Below are positions 8,092-15,510 of a stretch of DNA of 28,191 nucleotides, piece after piece (positions within the stretch are counted from its first letter, which is position 1; each line of letters starts with the position of its first letter). The DNA lies in the NCBI GenBank assembly GCA_035352555.1, contig DAOPXW010000026.1:1-28191 (forward strand), read 5' to 3'. The notes under the pieces were generated by a model. It made no database searches and had not been told where the DNA came from. It worked only from the letters and a program-made list of their open reading frames with translations. This stretch comes from UBA2922 sp035352555 (lineage in GTDB: Bacteria; Bacillota; Clostridia; Oscillospirales; Oscillospiraceae). The position numbers were made by a program, and so were the translations under genes.

Positions 8092-8108
8092 GGATAAGGG
8101 TGACGATT

Positions 8109-8432
8109 ATGATCATCAAAACGGCCTATACCGGCGGAAAGCTGACGCTGTTCTTTGCCGGCGAGCTGGATCACCACGGGGCGCGGGAGGCCGCCGAGAC
8201 TATCGAGGACGCGCTGGACGAGTATCTGCCCCGGGACTGCGTCATCGATCTTGCGGGGCTGAGCTTTATGGATTCCTCGGGCATCGCGCTGATCCTGCGC
8301 ATCCTGCGCCGGATGAACCGCACCGGCGGGCGGGCCTGGGTAGAGAATCCCGGTGCGCAGCCCCTGCGGGTACTGGACGCTTCGGGCATCGAGCGGCTGC
8401 TGCCGGTGGCGGTGGGCGCGCAAAGGAGGTGA
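8109..8432 (+). CDS. spoIIAA: Anti-sigma F factor antagonist SpoIIAA
   Basis: This is a STAS-domain protein of 107 residues, the anti-anti-sigma factor of the forespore sigma-F switch. The phosphorylation loop FMDSSGIALILR is present with the D-S-S-G at about residues 55-58; one of these serines is the residue phosphorylated by SpoIIAB. The dephosphorylated form binds SpoIIAB and frees sigma F after asymmetric septation. AAGGGTG precedes the ATG. The reading frame stays open upstream to 8058 through the terminator hairpin, but that extension is not protein-like. Its stop codon lies inside the Shine-Dalgarno region of spoIIAB, so the two are translationally coupled. First gene of the classical spoIIA tricistron. 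Confidence 0.95.
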   Translation: MIIKTAYTGGKLTLFFAGELDHHGAREAAETIEDALDEYLPRDCVIDLAGLSFMDSSGIALILRILRRMNRTGGRAWVENPGAQPLRVLDASGIERLLPVAVGAQRR

Positions 8433-8436
8433 AGAG

Positions 8437-8877
8437 ATGAAGAAGGAGAACTACATAAAATTGGAATTCCCCAGCCGCTCCGCCAACGAGGGCTTTGCCC
8501 GCGCGTCCGCGGCGGCCTTCGCGGCCCAGCTGGACCCCACGCTGGAGGAGCTGGGCGACATCAAGACCGCCGTTTCCGAGGCCGTGACCAACTGCATCGT
8601 CCACGCTTATCCCGACAGCATCGGCAAAATCGCCATGCGCCTGCGCATCCTGGAGGAGGGCAGGCTGGAGATCGTGATCCGCGACTGGGGTCGGGGCATC
8701 GACGATGTGGCGCGGGCCATGGAGCCCATGTTCACCACCGGCGGGGCCGACCGCAGCGGCATGGGCTTTACCATCATGGAGAGCTTCATGGACAAGCTCA
8801 AGGTGCGCTCCGCGCCGGGCCGCGGGACCACGGTGACGCTGGTGCGCGCCGTGAAACCCCGGACGGGCCGCCGATGA
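8437..8877 (+). CDS. spoIIAB: Anti-sigma F factor and serine kinase SpoIIAB
   Basis: This is a GHKL-fold kinase of 146 residues that holds sigma F inactive and phosphorylates SpoIIAA. The N box reads EAVTNCIVHAYP, the G1 box DWGRGIDD, and the G2 region SGMGFTIMESFMD, matching the SpoIIAB/RsbW family. A near-perfect Shine-Dalgarno AAAGGAGGTG lies 6 nt before the ATG and overlaps the spoIIAA stop. The gene ends in an ATGA overlap with sigF. Gene order and coupling are as in Bacillus subtilis, where all three proteins are needed in fixed ratio. Confidence 0.96.
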   Translation: MKKENYIKLEFPSRSANEGFARASAAAFAAQLDPTLEELGDIKTAVSEAVTNCIVHAYPDSIGKIAMRLRILEEGRLEIVIRDWGRGIDDVARAMEPMFTTGGADRSGMGFTIMESFMDKLKVRSAPGRGTTVTLVRAVKPRTGRR

Positions 8878-9587
8878 CCAACGCTGCTGCCATGCTGGAC
8901 GGCATCCGCCGGGCCCAGCGCGGCGACAGGGAAGCGGCGGGAAAGCTGGTGGAGGAGAATTCCGGCCTGATCTGGAGCATCGCCCGGCGCTTTTTCGGCC
9001 GGGGCGTGGAAGCGGACGATCTCTATCAGCTGGGCTGCGTGGGCTTTCTCAAAGCCATCGAGGGCTTTGACGAGAGCTACGGCACCCAGTTTTCCACCTA
9101 TGCCGTGCCCAAGATTTCCGGCGAGATCCGCCGCTTCCTGCGGGACGACGGCGCCGTGAAGGTCAGCCGCAGCGTGAAGGAGCGGGCCCAGCAGATCAAG
9201 GCCGCCCGTTTCACACTGGAACAGAGGCTGGGGCGGGAGCCGGTGTTGTCGGAGCTGGCCGCGGAGACCGGTCTCGACCCCACCGACATCGCCTCCGCAG
9301 AGCTGGCCGCCGGGCCCACGGAGAGCCTGCAGCGGGAGACCGGGGAGGACGGCTTCACGCTGGAGCTCATTTTGGGCGACTACGGAGAGGAGGAACGCAT
9401 GGTGGAGTCCGTGGCGCTGCGGGCGGCCATCGAAGCCCTGCCGGAGAAGGAGCGGATGGTGCTCAATCTGCGCTATTTCCACGGCATGACCCAGCAGTCC
9501 GCCGCCCGGGTGATGCAGGTGTCCCAGGTGCAGGTGTCCCGCATCGAGCGCCGCGCCGTGGACGCCCTGCGCGCCATCTTAATATAA
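8874..9587 (+). CDS. sigF: Sporulation sigma factor F
   Basis: A 237-residue sigma-70 family factor carrying region 2 (DLYQLGCVGFLKAIEGFDESYGTQFSTYAVPKISGEIRR begins near residue 43), region 3 (LGREPVLSELAAETG) and region 4 (LPEKERMVLNLRYFHGMTQQSAARVMQVSQVQVSRIER near 185-222). Region 2 with GTQFSTYAVP and the position after spoIIAB identify it as sigma F, the first forespore-specific factor, rather than sigma G. Translation is coupled to spoIIAB by the 4-nt ATGA overlap. A terminator follows. Confidence 0.95.
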   Translation: MTNAAAMLDGIRRAQRGDREAAGKLVEENSGLIWSIARRFFGRGVEADDLYQLGCVGFLKAIEGFDESYGTQFSTYAVPKISGEIRRFLRDDGAVKVSRSVKERAQQIKAARFTLEQRLGREPVLSELAAETGLDPTDIASAELAAGPTESLQRETGEDGFTLELILGDYGEEERMVESVALRAAIEALPEKERMVLNLRYFHGMTQQSAARVMQVSQVQVSRIERRAVDALRAILI

Positions 9588-9609
9588 CGGGCTTGCAGCA
9601 GCCCCCACA

Positions 9610-9640
9610 AAAACGCGCCCCTGCGGGGCGCGTTTTCTCT
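9610..9640 (+). terminator. Terminator of the spoIIA operon
   Basis: The stem AAAACGCGCCCC / GGGGCGCGTTTT (9610-9621 and 9625-9636) has a TGC loop, with the T run continuing into TCT. Confidence 0.88.
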
Positions 9641-9651
9641 GCCCGCCGGAC

Positions 9652-9680
9652 TTGTTTTGGGAGGCCGGATATGGTACAAT
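9652..9680 (+). promoter_or_regulatory. Promoter of the PcrA-type helicase gene
   Basis: TTGTTT (9652-9657), 17-bp spacer, TACAAT (9675-9680) with an extended TGG just before it. Only 7 nt separate the -10 from the ATG at 9688, so the transcript probably begins at or next to the start codon. Confidence 0.75.
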
Positions 9681-9687
9681 CGGCGGC

Positions 9688-12087
9688 ATGGATAATGATT
9701 TTGAAAAACGATATGTCGAAGCGCGGCAGAACTATATCGCCGCGCAATTTTCCTCACTGAACGGGATGCAGCGCGCCGCGGTCATGGCCACGGAGGGGCC
9801 GCTTCTGATCCTGGCCGGCGCGGGCAGCGGCAAAACGACGGTGCTGATCAACCGCATCGCCAACCTCATGCGTTTTGGCCGCGCTTCGGATACGGACGAG
9901 CTGCCCGCCGGCGTGACCGAGACCGACCTTGCCGCGCTGGAGGCGGGGGGGGCGGATGCGGCGCGGCTGGCCGCGCTGGACGCGGTGGAGCCCTGGCGCA
10001 TTCTGGCCATCACCTTCACCAACAAGTCGGCGGACGAGCTGAAAAACCGGCTTTCCGCCATGCTGGGCAGCGACGCCCAGGACATCTGGGCCTCCACCTT
10101 CCACGCCTGCTGCGTGCGCATCCTGCGCCGGGACGCGGAGAAACTGGGGTTCCCGTCCGGCTTTTCCATCTACGATTCCGCCGACAGCCAGAGCCAGGTC
10201 AAGCAGATCCTCCGGGAGCTGAATTACGACGACAAAATGTTCCCGCCCCGGGCCGTCCTTTCGGAGATCAGCCGCGCCAAGGACGCGCAGGTCGGCGCGG
10301 AGGAATACCAAAAGCGCGCCGAAAAGACCGGGGACATCCGCCTGCGGCATATCGCGGCCGTCTATTCCGAGTATATGCGCCGGATGTTTACCGCCGGGGC
10401 CATGGATTTCGACGATCTCATCTCCTTCACCGTGAAGCTGCTGCAGGAGCATGACGACGTGCTGGGCTACTGGCAGAAGAAATTCAGGTACATCATGATC
10501 GACGAGTATCAGGACACCAACAACCTGCAATACCTGCTCTCGTCCCTTCTGGCCGGCGGCTGGGGCAATATCTGCGTGGTGGGCGACGACGACCAGAGCA
10601 TCTATAAATTCCGGGGCGCCACCATCGAAAACATCCTCTCCTTTGAGGACGAATACAAGCGCTGCCGCACCATCCGGCTGGAGCAAAACTACCGCTCCAC
10701 CGGCGCCATTCTGGACGCGGCCAACGCCGTCATCCAGAACAATACCGCCCGCAAGGGCAAGAATCTGTGGACGCAGAAGCCCCGGGGCGCCCCCATCACG
10801 CTGTACACCGCCAACGACCAGAACGACGAGGCCCGCTTCGTGTCTCTGCGCATCAAATCCGCCTGTCAGGAGGGCTCCGCCTCCTTCGGGGACTTCGCGG
10901 TGCTCTACCGCATGAACGCCCAGTCCAAAAATCTGGAGGACGCTTTCCGCCAGTACGACATTCCTTACCGCGTTATCGGCGGTACCCGGTTCTACGACCG
11001 GGCCGAGGTCAAGGATATGCTGGCCTGGCTGTGCGTCATCGCCGCCCCCGCGGACGATCTGCGCCTGATGCGGGTCATCGGCAACACGGCGAAGGGTATC
11101 GGCGACAGGACCGTGGAGACCGCCCGGGAGTTGGCCGCGAGCCATGAAAAGTCCCTTTTCGACATCCTCAGCCATGCGGGCGAGTACCCGGAGCTGCAGC
11201 GCAGCGCCACGCGCCTGCGGCTGTTCACCATCCTGATTGACGAACTGCGCGCTTTCGCCGCGGAGAACACCCCCGACGCGCTGTATGACGAGCTGCTGGA
11301 GAAGACCGGCTACCTCGCGGAGCTGGAAGCCAAAAACACCGTGGAGGACACCACCCGGGCCGAGAACGTGCGGGAGCTGAAGTCCAGTATCCTGGGCTAT
11401 ATGCAGTCCACCGGGGACCGGACGCTGGAGGGCTTTCTTGCGGATGTGGCGCTGTATACGGATATCGACAACTATGACCGCTCGGCGGATGGCGTGGTAC
11501 TGATGACCATGCACGCCGCCAAGGGACTGGAATTTCCCACCGTGTTCGTGGTCGGCGCGGAGGAGGGCATCTTCCCCGGCCTGCGCGCCATCGGCGAACC
11601 GGAGGAGATGGAGGAGGAGCGGCGGCTTTGCTATGTGGCCATCACCCGGGCCAGAGAGAAGCTGTATCTCACCTGCGCCCGGCAGCGGATGCTGTTCGGC
11701 CACACCACCAACAACAAGCTCTCCCGCTTTGCGGAGGAGATCCCGGAGGAATATCTCGTCCGGGAGGAGAGCCGTCTCGCCGCGTCCTACGGCGGCGGTG
11801 CCCGCCCCTCCGCCGCCGGGGGCTATAACACCGCGTATGCCTCCCGCGTGCGTGACGCGGCCCCCGCCAGACCCCGGATAACGCCGCCGGCATCCGCCGT
11901 GGCAAATTCGGGGGCGCTGCCCGCCTTCGCGCTGGGCGACGCCGTGGAGCATAGGGCCTTCGGCCACGGCGTCATCACCGCCATGCGGCCGATGGGAAAC
12001 GACAGCCTTATCGAGATCGAATTCGAGGGCGTGGGCACGAAAAAGCTCATGCTGCGCGCCGCGGCCCTGTATATGACCAAGGCGTAA
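9688..12087 (+). CDS. pcrA: UvrD/PcrA-type ATP-dependent DNA helicase
   Basis: This is an SF1A 3'-5' helicase of 799 residues that acts in repair, replication restart and removal of recombinase from DNA. Walker A is GAGSGKTT at residues 44-51; Walker B is the DEYQD box at 272-276 (IMIDEYQDTNNLQY); the C-terminal motifs include the TMHAAKGLEFP and VAITRAREKL segments. The end (from about residue 750) is a basic Tudor-like domain, GDAVEHRAFGHGVI, as in PcrA of Firmicutes, where it contacts RNA polymerase. Between motif I and motif Ia there is an insertion of roughly 35-40 residues (DTDELPAGVTETDLAALEAG and beyond) not found in B. subtilis PcrA. No Shine-Dalgarno is seen before the ATG. It converges with hypB on a shared terminator. 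Confidence 0.95.
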   Translation: MDNDFEKRYVEARQNYIAAQFSSLNGMQRAAVMATEGPLLILAGAGSGKTTVLINRIANLMRFGRASDTDELPAGVTETDLAALEAGGADAARLAALDAVEPWRILAITFTNKSADELKNRLSAMLGSDAQDIWASTFHACCVRILRRDAEKLGFPSGFSIYDSADSQSQVKQILRELNYDDKMFPPRAVLSEISRAKDAQVGAEEYQKRAEKTGDIRLRHIAAVYSEYMRRMFTAGAMDFDDLISFTVKLLQEHDDVLGYWQKKFRYIMIDEYQDTNNLQYLLSSLLAGGWGNICVVGDDDQSIYKFRGATIENILSFEDEYKRCRTIRLEQNYRSTGAILDAANAVIQNNTARKGKNLWTQKPRGAPITLYTANDQNDEARFVSLRIKSACQEGSASFGDFAVLYRMNAQSKNLEDAFRQYDIPYRVIGGTRFYDRAEVKDMLAWLCVIAAPADDLRLMRVIGNTAKGIGDRTVETARELAASHEKSLFDILSHAGEYPELQRSATRLRLFTILIDELRAFAAENTPDALYDELLEKTGYLAELEAKNTVEDTTRAENVRELKSSILGYMQSTGDRTLEGFLADVALYTDIDNYDRSADGVVLMTMHAAKGLEFPTVFVVGAEEGIFPGLRAIGEPEEMEEERRLCYVAITRAREKLYLTCARQRMLFGHTTNNKLSRFAEEIPEEYLVREESRLAASYGGGARPSAAGGYNTAYASRVRDAAPARPRITPPASAVANSGALPAFALGDAVEHRAFGHGVITAMRPMGNDSLIEIEFEGVGTKKLMLRAAALYMTKA

Positions 12088-12089
12088 GA

Positions 12090-12126
12090 AAAGCGCCCCT
12101 CTACCGCCGCGGCAGGGGGGCGCTTT
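12090..12126. terminator. Bidirectional terminator between pcrA and hypB
   Basis: AAAGCGCCCC (12090-12099) pairs with GGGGCGCTTT (12117-12126) around a GC-rich 17-nt loop. Short A and T runs flank both sides, which suits the two converging genes. Confidence 0.75.
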
Positions 12127-12144
12127 CAAAGAATTCCGTCACAC

Positions 12145-12813
12145 TCAGCTGATCCAGGCCCTGACCTGCCCGCGCAGCCAGTCGGCCCACTCGCCGATTC
12201 CCTCGCCGGTGCGGGCGGAGATGGGGATGATCTTCATGTTGGGGTTGAGCTTCAGCACGTACTTTTTGCAGGCCTCCAGATCAAAGTCGAAATAGGGCAG
12301 CACGTCGATCTTGTTGATCAGCAGCACGTCGCAGATGGAGAACATCAGCGGGTACTTCAGCGGCTTGTCGTGCCCCTCCGGCACGGAGAGGATCATGGCG
12401 TTTTTCACCGCGCCGGTGTCGAATTCCGCGGGGCATACCAGGTTGCCCACATTTTCCAGAATGGCCAGGTCCACGTCCGCGGTACCCAGACCCTCCAGCC
12501 CCTGCTCGGTCATGCCTGCATCCAGATGGCACATACCGCCGGTGTGGAGCTGAATGACCTTGACGCCGGTCTTCTCGATGGCGGCGGCGTCCACGTCGGA
12601 GTCGATGTCGGCCTCCATGACGCCGATGCGCATTTCGTCCTTCAGCGCGGCGATGGTGGCCTTCAGCGTGGTGGTCTTGCCGCTGCCGGGGGAGGACATG
12701 AGGTTCAGCAGAAACGTGTGCTCCTGCTTCAGCTGCTGACGTATCCGCTCGGCTTCTTTATCGTTGCTGGCGAAAACGCTTTCCTTGATCTCGAGAATTT
12801 TAAATCCTTCCAT
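12145..12813 (-). CDS. hypB: Hydrogenase nickel incorporation GTPase HypB
   Basis: HypB (222 residues) is a SIMIBI-class GTPase that, with HypA, delivers Ni(II) to [NiFe]-hydrogenase and in some bacteria to urease. The P-loop SPGSGKTT is at residues 41-48, the Mg/switch segment EADIDSD follows, and NKID gives guanine specificity. The conserved G-domain metal-site residues are present: C95-H96 in GGMCHLD and C127 in NLVCPAE. The N-terminus lacks the His-rich nickel store and the CXXCGC motif of some homologues. The ATG at 12813 has GAGGTG 6 nt upstream; a GTG at 12822 overlaps that site. No hypA or other hyp gene is adjacent, so it seems to be a stand-alone copy. A nickel/peptide-type importer lies 10 kb away on the other strand. 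Confidence 0.95.
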   Translation of the reverse strand: MEGFKILEIKESVFASNDKEAERIRQQLKQEHTFLLNLMSSPGSGKTTTLKATIAALKDEMRIGVMEADIDSDVDAAAIEKTGVKVIQLHTGGMCHLDAGMTEQGLEGLGTADVDLAILENVGNLVCPAEFDTGAVKNAMILSVPEGHDKPLKYPLMFSICDVLLINKIDVLPYFDFDLEACKKYVLKLNPNMKIIPISARTGEGIGEWADWLRGQVRAWIS

Positions 12814-12913
12814 GAGCTGCACCTCGCAAAAGCAATTTGTTTTTCTCTACGCTACCATAAAATGGGCCGATTTTCAATCGATATTCTGAAAAATCTAACA
12901 AAATCCCGGACTT

Positions 12914-14116
12914 TCAGTTCAAGCCCGCCAGCGTCTCCCGGAAGCTGGCCTCGAAAGCGGCGTCGGCCGCGTAGCTGGCCGCCGACGGCGCGGGCAGGGA
13001 GACGGTGCCGTTGGCGGCCATGGCTTTCACCGCCGCGGTGACGGCGGCGGCCATGGGAGAGGCGCCGGACCCGGCGGAAACGCTGCTCAGCGCCTGGGTG
13101 GAGGGATAATAGCCGCTGTTCGCGGTCAGCGTGTCCCCGTTGCCCAGCAGCCAGGAGAGGAAAACGGCGGCGGCCGTCTGATCCTCGCTGCCCGAGGCGG
13201 TGATGGCGGCGGTCAAAAGCGAGGCGGGATACAGCGCCGTCCCGCCGGAGACCACGGGGTAGGGCAGCACGGAGAGGGTGTCGGGGTCCGCGGCGTATTC
13301 CATGATCTCGGAAGCCGAGACTATGGCGCAGGCCAGTTCGCCCGCTGCCACGGCCTTGGCGGCGTCGCCGTCCACGGCGGTGACGCCGCCGTTGTAGGCG
13401 GCTTCAGCCAGCAGATTGTACAGCGTCACATAGTGCTTGTTCTTGATGTCCTGCTCACGGATGGCGTGGAATTGATCGCCGTACTGCGCCAGCCCTACCC
13501 GGAACAGGGCGGTGAAGTCATCCGCCGTGAAAAAGTGCTTTCCAGTGTCGTCGTTGTATTTCTGGGCGGCGCCGCATACGCCTTCCGGTGTGGCAAGCTG
13601 CGTGTCGGGATACGCGGCGCCGGATGCCAGCGACCGGTTCACCAGCAGCAGATAGGGCGCGGCGGCCAGCGGCACGCACAAGAGCTTGCCGTCGGGCGCA
13701 CAGGCGTCCAGATAGGCGCTTTGGATGCTGCCCAGACCCGCGGCGGAGAAGAAGGTATCCGTGGCCGGCATCACCGCGCCGCCGCTGAGGCTCAGCGCGG
13801 CGCTCAGCCCGCAGATAACGGCGGCCGGGGCGGCGGCGCCCGCTTCGGACAGGGCGGTCAGCAGCTCGCTTTCGGAGGAGAAGGCTTTCGCCGATACCCG
13901 GATGCCCGCGGTAGCGCCGCTGCCGTTGTTATAATCGGCCAGCAATGCGGTAAAATTATCCCACAAGGGGCTGCCGTTGGGCGCATACCACAGGGCGATC
14001 TTGACCCGCTGCGCCTCGGGGACGGCGCTGGCGGAGACGCTCACAACGCCGCCGCAGCCGCACAGGGATGCCAGCAGCAGGGTCAGCGCAAGAAGTACAG
14101 CAATTCGTTTTTTCAT
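12914..14116 (-). CDS. Orphan ABC transporter substrate-binding lipoprotein
   Basis: This 400-residue exported lipoprotein begins with MKKRIAVLLALTLLLASLCGC; the lipobox is LCGC with the lipidated cysteine at residue 21. The mature part (KIALWYAPNGSPLWDNFTALLADYNN) resembles family 1 (sugar-type) extracellular solute-binding proteins: an early beta strand and helix, and a typical hinge segment around DGKLLCVPLAAAPYLLLVNRSL. It is strikingly alanine-rich. No permease or ATPase genes adjoin it, so the ligand is unknown and it may share membrane components encoded elsewhere or act as a receptor. The ATG at 14116 is preferred because GGAG lies 6 nt upstream; an in-frame ATG at 14128 overlaps that site. 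Its promoter lies at 14192-14220. Confidence 0.8.
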   Translation of the reverse strand: MKKRIAVLLALTLLLASLCGCGGVVSVSASAVPEAQRVKIALWYAPNGSPLWDNFTALLADYNNGSGATAGIRVSAKAFSSESELLTALSEAGAAAPAAVICGLSAALSLSGGAVMPATDTFFSAAGLGSIQSAYLDACAPDGKLLCVPLAAAPYLLLVNRSLASGAAYPDTQLATPEGVCGAAQKYNDDTGKHFFTADDFTALFRVGLAQYGDQFHAIREQDIKNKHYVTLYNLLAEAAYNGGVTAVDGDAAKAVAAGELACAIVSASEIMEYAADPDTLSVLPYPVVSGGTALYPASLLTAAITASGSEDQTAAAVFLSWLLGNGDTLTANSGYYPSTQALSSVSAGSGASPMAAAVTAAVKAMAANGTVSLPAPSAASYAADAAFEASFRETLAGLN

Positions 14117-14191
14117 AATTCGCTCCATATAAACCGCCCGCGTCCGCCACTTTGACGGGGAAAAATGGCTGTCGGCGGGTTCTGTTCACCA

Positions 14192-14220
14192 TATATACCA
14201 CATTTTTGCGTTTTTGGCAA
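14192..14220 (-). promoter_or_regulatory. Promoter of the orphan binding-protein gene
   Basis: On the minus strand TTGCCA (14220-14215), 17-bp spacer, TATATA (14197-14192), giving a leader of about 70 nt. Confidence 0.65.
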
Positions 14221-14229
14221 TTCTGTCTG

Positions 14230-14258
14230 TTGCTTTTGCCTTTTGGGCATATTATATT
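14230..14258 (+). promoter_or_regulatory. Promoter of the HAD phosphatase gene
   Basis: TTGCTT (14230-14235), 17-bp spacer, TATATT (14253-14258), about 35 nt before the start codon. It lies back to back with the divergent promoter at 14192-14220. Confidence 0.65.
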
Positions 14259-14299
14259 GGAACCTTAAGACGAATACTGTCGCATCGGGGGAGGAAAAG

Positions 14300-14944
14300 A
14301 TGAAAGTATCTGCGGTACTGTTTGACTTGGACGGAACGCTGCTGAACACGCTGACGGATATTGCCGCAGCGCTGAACCGCACGCTGGCAGGGCGTGGGCT
14401 GCCTGAGCTTACTCTGGAGGAAGTGCGCGCCTATGTGGGCAGCGGCTCCCGCCGGCTGGTGGAGCGGGCCGTCCCCGCCGGGACGGCGGAAGCCGTGACG
14501 GATGCCGTGCTGGCGGCTTACCGCGCGGACTACGATAAAAACTGCGACATCGCCACCCGCCCCTACGCGGGCATCCCCGGCACCCTGGCGGCGCTGAAAG
14601 CGGCGGGGATCAGGCTGGCCGTGGTGTCCAACAAGCCGGACGGCGCGGTGAAGGCCCTGACCGACACCCACTTTCCCGGGATATTCTCCAGCGCCGTGGG
14701 CGAGGGGCCGGGCATCCGCCGCAAGCCCGCGCCGGATACGGTGCTTGCCGCCATGGCAAAGCTGGGCGTGGGCGCGGAGGAGACGGTCTATGTGGGCGAT
14801 TCCGAGGTGGACGTGGCCACGGCGAAAAACGCGGGAGTGCCCTGTCTGTCGGCGCTGTGGGGCTTTCGCACCCGGACGCAGCTGGAGGAGGCCGGCGCGG
14901 CGCGCTTTCTCGAACGGCCGGAGGAGCTGCCGGAACTGATCTGA
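14300..14944 (+). CDS. gph: HAD-family hydrolase, phosphoglycolate phosphatase-like
   Basis: A 214-residue HAD superfamily phosphatase with all four motifs: motif I FDLDGTLLNT (nucleophile D9, general acid D11), motif II VVSNKP, the motif III lysine in RRKPAPD, and motif IV VYVGDSEVD. The small helical cap between motifs I and II (C1 type) fits phosphoglycolate phosphatase and related beta-phosphoglucomutase-like or pyrophosphatase enzymes. The exact substrate cannot be told; Gph would remove 2-phosphoglycolate formed during DNA repair. The ATG at 14300 follows GGGGAGG by 7 nt; the reading frame is open further upstream but overlaps the promoter. A terminator follows directly. Confidence 0.88.
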   Translation: MKVSAVLFDLDGTLLNTLTDIAAALNRTLAGRGLPELTLEEVRAYVGSGSRRLVERAVPAGTAEAVTDAVLAAYRADYDKNCDIATRPYAGIPGTLAALKAAGIRLAVVSNKPDGAVKALTDTHFPGIFSSAVGEGPGIRRKPAPDTVLAAMAKLGVGAEETVYVGDSEVDVATAKNAGVPCLSALWGFRTRTQLEEAGAARFLERPEELPELI

Positions 14945-14948
14945 AAAA

Positions 14949-14982
14949 TCCCGGGCGGAAGATACCGTCCGGGAAGTTTTTT
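14949..14982. terminator. Bidirectional terminator after the HAD gene
   Basis: A 10-bp stem with one G-U pair (14949-14958 and 14965-14974) is followed by TTTTTT on the plus strand and by TTTTT on the minus strand. It serves the HAD gene and the converging 106-residue gene, whose stop codon overlaps its end. Confidence 0.85.
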
Positions 14983-15301
14983 ACGCGGGATCGTAGAAGC
15001 GCTGGGTCTCTTTGCCGTCTGCGTCGTACTCGATGCACTCGTAGAGGGTGGGGTCCACGCGGCTGCGCTTTTTGACCACCAGACTCTCGCCCTGAACGTT
15101 GTAGGCCCAGATGAGACTGTTGAACATCTCCGGGTCGGGCTTGTTGAATACCGTGGTCTCATTCAGCCGGCAGAATTTCGAGCGGCCCTCGGCGGTGTCC
15201 AGCAGGTCGCCTTCGCCGTCGTACCACAGCTTGTCGATCTTAAAGGTATGCTCTTCGATCCCGGCAAAAGGGTCTTTTTCGTTGTTGATCTCGTCGGACA
15301 T
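14981..15301 (-). CDS. Small conserved-looking cytoplasmic protein, function unknown
   Basis: I do not recognise this 106-residue protein. It is acidic at the N-terminus (MSDEINNEKDPFAGIEEH), has no signal peptide or membrane span, and has aromatic- and charge-alternating segments (KIDKLWYDGEGDLLD, SLIWAYNVQGESLVVKKRSR, YECIEYDADGKETQRFYD) that suggest a small beta-rich fold. Strong expression signals support a real gene: GAGGTG 5 nt before the ATG, a promoter TTGCAT-N18-TACAAT at 15321-15350 with an extended TGG, and a terminator at its end. It is a monocistronic unit converging with the HAD phosphatase gene. Confidence 0.75.
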   Translation of the reverse strand: MSDEINNEKDPFAGIEEHTFKIDKLWYDGEGDLLDTAEGRSKFCRLNETTVFNKPDPEMFNSLIWAYNVQGESLVVKKRSRVDPTLYECIEYDADGKETQRFYDPA

Positions 15302-15320
15302 GGTATCACCTCACAGTGAG

Positions 15321-15350
15321 ATTGTACCACAGGGCCGCTGCAAGATGCAA
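15321..15350 (-). promoter_or_regulatory. Promoter of the 106-residue protein gene
   Basis: On the minus strand TTGCAT (15350-15345), 18-bp spacer, TACAAT (15326-15321) with TGG directly before the -10. Confidence 0.7.
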
Positions 15351-15438
15351 CGGTCAGAATTTGGGCTCCCCGCCTTCCTTCCGCGGCCGGAGATCGCCGC
15401 TGCGAAAAACGGGCAGGAAACGGAGGGAATACTTACAT

Positions 15439-15467
15439 TTGCTTTGTTTGGCGCCATACGGTACAAT
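15439..15467 (+). promoter_or_regulatory. Promoter of the cysteine-rich micropeptide gene
   Basis: TTGCTT (15439-15444), 17-bp spacer, TACAAT (15462-15467), about 37 nt between the predicted start of transcription and the ATG. Confidence 0.7.
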
Positions 15468-15510
15468 GCAACCGTCCCGCGAGACAAATCCAACAGAGGA
15501 GGTACGCACC

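Noticed and set aside
5360..8119. A 919-codon open frame on the minus strand opposite valS
   Set aside because: It is the mirror of a high-GC coding sequence; its protein is rich in His/Gly/Val without domains, and valS on the other strand is unmistakable.
9754..12129. A 791-codon minus-strand open frame opposite the helicase gene
   Set aside because: Antisense shadow of the PcrA-type helicase gene; no start signals or recognisable domain.
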